Positions 61,101 to 64,000 of a DNA stretch of 64,000 bases are shown here, one piece after another. Both the position numbers and the translations under genes were made by a program. This DNA is from Parus major (Eukaryota; Chordata; Aves; Passeriformes; Paridae): positions 32,280,781 to 32,344,780 of the forward strand of contig NC_031799.1 of assembly GCF_001522545.3 (NCBI RefSeq), given 5' to 3'. The notes beneath the pieces were generated by a model. The model saw only the letters and a list, made by a program, of their open reading frames with translations, made no database searches and was not told the DNA's origin. Within the stretch, counting starts at the first letter, position 1, and every line of letters begins with the position of its first letter.

Positions 61101-64000
61101 ATAAGTTGGTAAAACTTTGCAAGTTGTATTACTACAGAATTATCTTAGATTTACCTTTAAAGGGAAAAAAAAATAAAGATACTTAAACCTTTAAAGAAAG
61201 GTTAGCTTTCTGCCAAACAAAATTTTTCTTTCATGTATATTAATTGTTTTCACCATAGATAACTTTTTGCTGCCTTTTATCACATAGCTCTAGATCAATT
61301 TGTATAAAGTGATGGCAAAGATCTAATCAAGAAATAACAGCCTATGGGGCACTTTCATTATTCTGTTCTGAAGAGCAATGCAATAGAAATTGGGATAATG
61401 TTATTGGGTAGTAGCAAGAAAAATTCTTTGAGCTGTGAAGAACAGAGTCATCACTTGCTGCAATTTATCTGCAAGATTTTGTCAAGTGTAATTGCTTACA
61501 CTTGCAGGGATTTCTTCATGACAAAAGAAAAAGAACATAAAATGTAAAAGGATTTGACACAAATATGAGTGTATCTAATACACATCTGTTTTGACATCAA
61601 CTACATCAACATATGCCTCTGACAAGTCAGGCCCTAAAGCTAGTAGAAAGAAATCCTGAAATTTCTGTAGTAGCAGATTACCTGTTTTATAATTAATGCA
61701 GGCATACGACAGCTACAAGTAGGCTTCATCTTGCTTTGACACTATAATATGTCATTAAATATTACTTTCCCTAAAATACAGCCTTCTTCACTTTTCTTCT
61801 CCATCTTTATCCCCTTTTTTTATGTCTTCCATCACTGTTATGTTGAACAACTTCCGAAGTATTTCTCCCTCCTTCTTCTCCCATTAGATCTTGGCCTAGC
61901 CAAGAGTGAGATTTTGATTTTCTAATACACAGATTTTTCTCATGACTGGAATTGTATATGTTCTCATGAGAAATGCACCAAACTGCATTCCCCATCTATC
62001 AACAGTTCCCTTGATTTGTGGCTGAATCACCATTTCAAGAAGAGCTGAAAACACTGGGTATTAGGACATCTTGTGTCACAGTGATCATATGGTGAAATGG
62101 GGAATATAATTCACATGGTGTTGCATCCTGCTTAATTATTAGGTTTCACTCCTAATGTCATGGGCATTCATTTGAATATTCCTTATTGTTAATCAAGACT
62201 CTAAGCTAGAGTTTGTCATGGGGTCTGTATTTCTCTACTAGATTTTTCAGTTTAAAGAAGTAAGATTTGCACAGAGCTTGATGATTTTATTTCAGTGCTA
62301 CAATATTCACTGTGGTTGTTGAGTATTAAAGACAATTTTATGTCCTATCACAAGTGATGGAAACTGAAGTGTAGTCAGTATTAGAACTGTCTCCACTCTT
62401 CAATATGTGCCAATCCACCAATTTGTAACGCCAGTTCTTTCTAGTGGACCTATTAACACTTACCTGCCTTGACTTTTCCACTTCTTAAATAACATTTTCA
62501 GCATACACTGCTATCTATTTCCAGAAGATGTAAAAAGAGAGGGGGAACATATGTCACCTACCTTTATTTACTGTTCTTGGTGTTTTGATGAGAAATGTGT
62601 ATCGAAATGCTACAGATGTCTTCTCTTCTGGTCAGCACATCAATAGGCTTTTGACCACATCTAGGAGCAGGATTGGCATAGAAGTTCCCTGTGGAAACTG
62701 TGTAAGTTTTCTTTAGTCATCTTAATAACTCCAGATTTAATTTATGACAATGAAAGGGATTTAGAATAGAAACCTTCTACTGCTGCTGAAATTTTCAGGG
62801 TACGGTGTTGTTATGGCATGACTCTGCTCCTGTCTTGGCACCTTCCGCATGTGATTAGCTGGGGCCCTGTATAATCTTTCAGATATTTTCACTGAGCAGT
62901 CACACAAATTAGAAAGAATTAACATCTTACTGCTTACTTCTCAATTCTACTAGCACACAGTTTTTACTAATCTCCATTGAAACTGTTGTTTGGGAATTTA
63001 TTGTTCTTTTGCTTTGATTGCTTAATTTCTGTCAGGATACTAGCTGGTCATTTGGAAAAATATACAGCTTGAGATACCAGGAAGAGCTTTAAGTAAATCT
63101 TTATTTCCTTACCTACCTTATATTTTTAGAAAATCTTGAATATCATAGGGGAAATTCAGCACTTGACAAATACTGCAGGAAATTTCTTGAAATCGCTTCT
63201 GAATTCCCTGATGGAGGAAATGGGATTATTTGGATTGCCTTTCTGTATAGGAGCAAGGCTTCACTATCACATCTGTAGATCATGTTTGTGGTTGGTCTGT
63301 ACAGGATTAGATAGTTCAGACCTCACTGAGACCTGTGTGGGTCACCTGCCAAGCAGTGCTTAATATGAGCTACGGTCCAGCTGCCTACAGCCATGTTCAC
63401 AGAGTGATGAGTTCCCACAGTTTTGCTCAGCTGATGCCTGTCTGTCCACATGGCGCTCACTTGCAGTTTTTCTGTGCTACCTGAGCCCCACAGACATCAC
63501 AGAGCCATTTCATATATTCTTGTGCAACCAAGCGCAGAGCTGCAGTATTTTCTTCCCAAGTAGCAGTGAAACAAAGAGTCAGAAAAAATGTTGAAAAGGA
63601 CTTCTTAGACTACTGGATTTTGCTGGCAAACAAAATATGAAAAAAAGATGTGTGGAAAAGATAGAAAATAATGAAAACAGTCTCTTCAAGGGTCCTGCTC
63701 TAATCCCCATGTACTTACTTTTTTATCTTCTTACTTAATCTTTCCTTATTCTTTGCTTTATCTGTAAAAGAGATGGGAATAGATTTTTCTTGACATGAAT
63801 TAAAGCTTCCCTCTGTCAATTGACTCTCCTCCTTCATAGGGTATTCTGCACTCACTGTAATTATGAAACAAAATGAAACTGGGTTTGGATTCAGACATGC
63901 ACCAGCATTTGTCTGACTCAGTCAGCCACAAGCAACATCTTTTTTTCCAAGTGAGAAAGTGGATTAATTGTTCAGCTCTACATAATTTAATTGTAATGGT
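55177..64000. other. Long mostly unique stretch
   Basis: No gene, RNA gene or confident transposon is recognised. G+C-richer patches at 57010-57330, 59060-59340 and 60760-60930 could be eroded repeats. A T-run lies at 58262-58277 and an A-run at about 60713-60726. An acceptor-like CTTATATTTTTAG ending at 63129 is followed by about 77 open codons to a TAA at 63361, with no donor; see findings. Confidence 0.35.

Noticed and set aside
1..64000. CRISPR arrays, tRNA or rRNA genes
   Set aside because: I saw no regularly spaced repeats, no cloverleaf with conserved T-arm, and no rRNA-like blocks; the avian repeats make a prokaryotic source very unlikely.

Overview
This window looks like nuclear DNA from a bird. 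It is AT-rich by eye (about one third G+C, not computed) and carries no bacterial-style operons, long genes, rRNA or CRISPR. The diagnostic features are fragments of CR1 LINEs, which dominate avian genomes. I recognise at least nine CR1 pieces in both orientations, from a decayed reverse transcriptase segment near 8.5 kb to typical truncated 3' ends near 5.1, 13.9, 15.7, 31.6, 40.6, 47.5 and 55.1 kb. LTR sequences of avian endogenous-retrovirus type lie near 45-46, 49.6-50.2 and 53.5-53.75 kb. A 52-base run of N (8299-8350) interrupts a pyrimidine simple repeat, so the sequence is a draft assembly.

Gene content is sparse and fits large introns or a gene-poor region. The best coding candidate is an exon at 30800-30919 (+): 120 bases, open in one frame only, with good splice sites and a protein-like sequence. 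Two weaker upstream segments, 10827-10875 and 25834-25875, have junctions that agree in reading phase with it, so the three may be successive exons of one plus-strand gene with long introns. A possible terminal exon with a stop codon and a downstream AATAAA signal lies at 605-1234 (+). I could not assign any of these to a named gene.

Layout: 0-1.3 kb possible terminal exon and 3' UTR; 1.3-8.2 kb AT-rich DNA with two CR1 pieces and simple repeats; 8.2-8.9 kb pyrimidine tract, gap and CR1 reverse transcriptase relic; 10.8-14.5 kb candidate exon, a 38-base splice-bracketed segment, a long unexplained reading frame, a CR1 end and a small isolated CpG island (14180-14480); 15.7-31 kb mostly unique AT-rich DNA with hairpins and two candidate exons; 31-45 kb unique DNA with two CR1 pieces; 45-50 kb the densest transposon zone, with a long solo-type LTR, a CR1 3' end and a second LTR with a recognisable promoter; 50-64 kb unique DNA with one LTR relic and one CR1 tail.

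I found no convincing undescribed system. The items most worth checking are the orphan exon chain, the CpG island, the perfect 14-bp hairpin in the promoter region of the 45-kb LTR, and the set of three mutually exclusive hairpins at 20968-21004. No database searches or alignments were run; repeat names rest on remembered avian CR1 and LTR sequence patterns.
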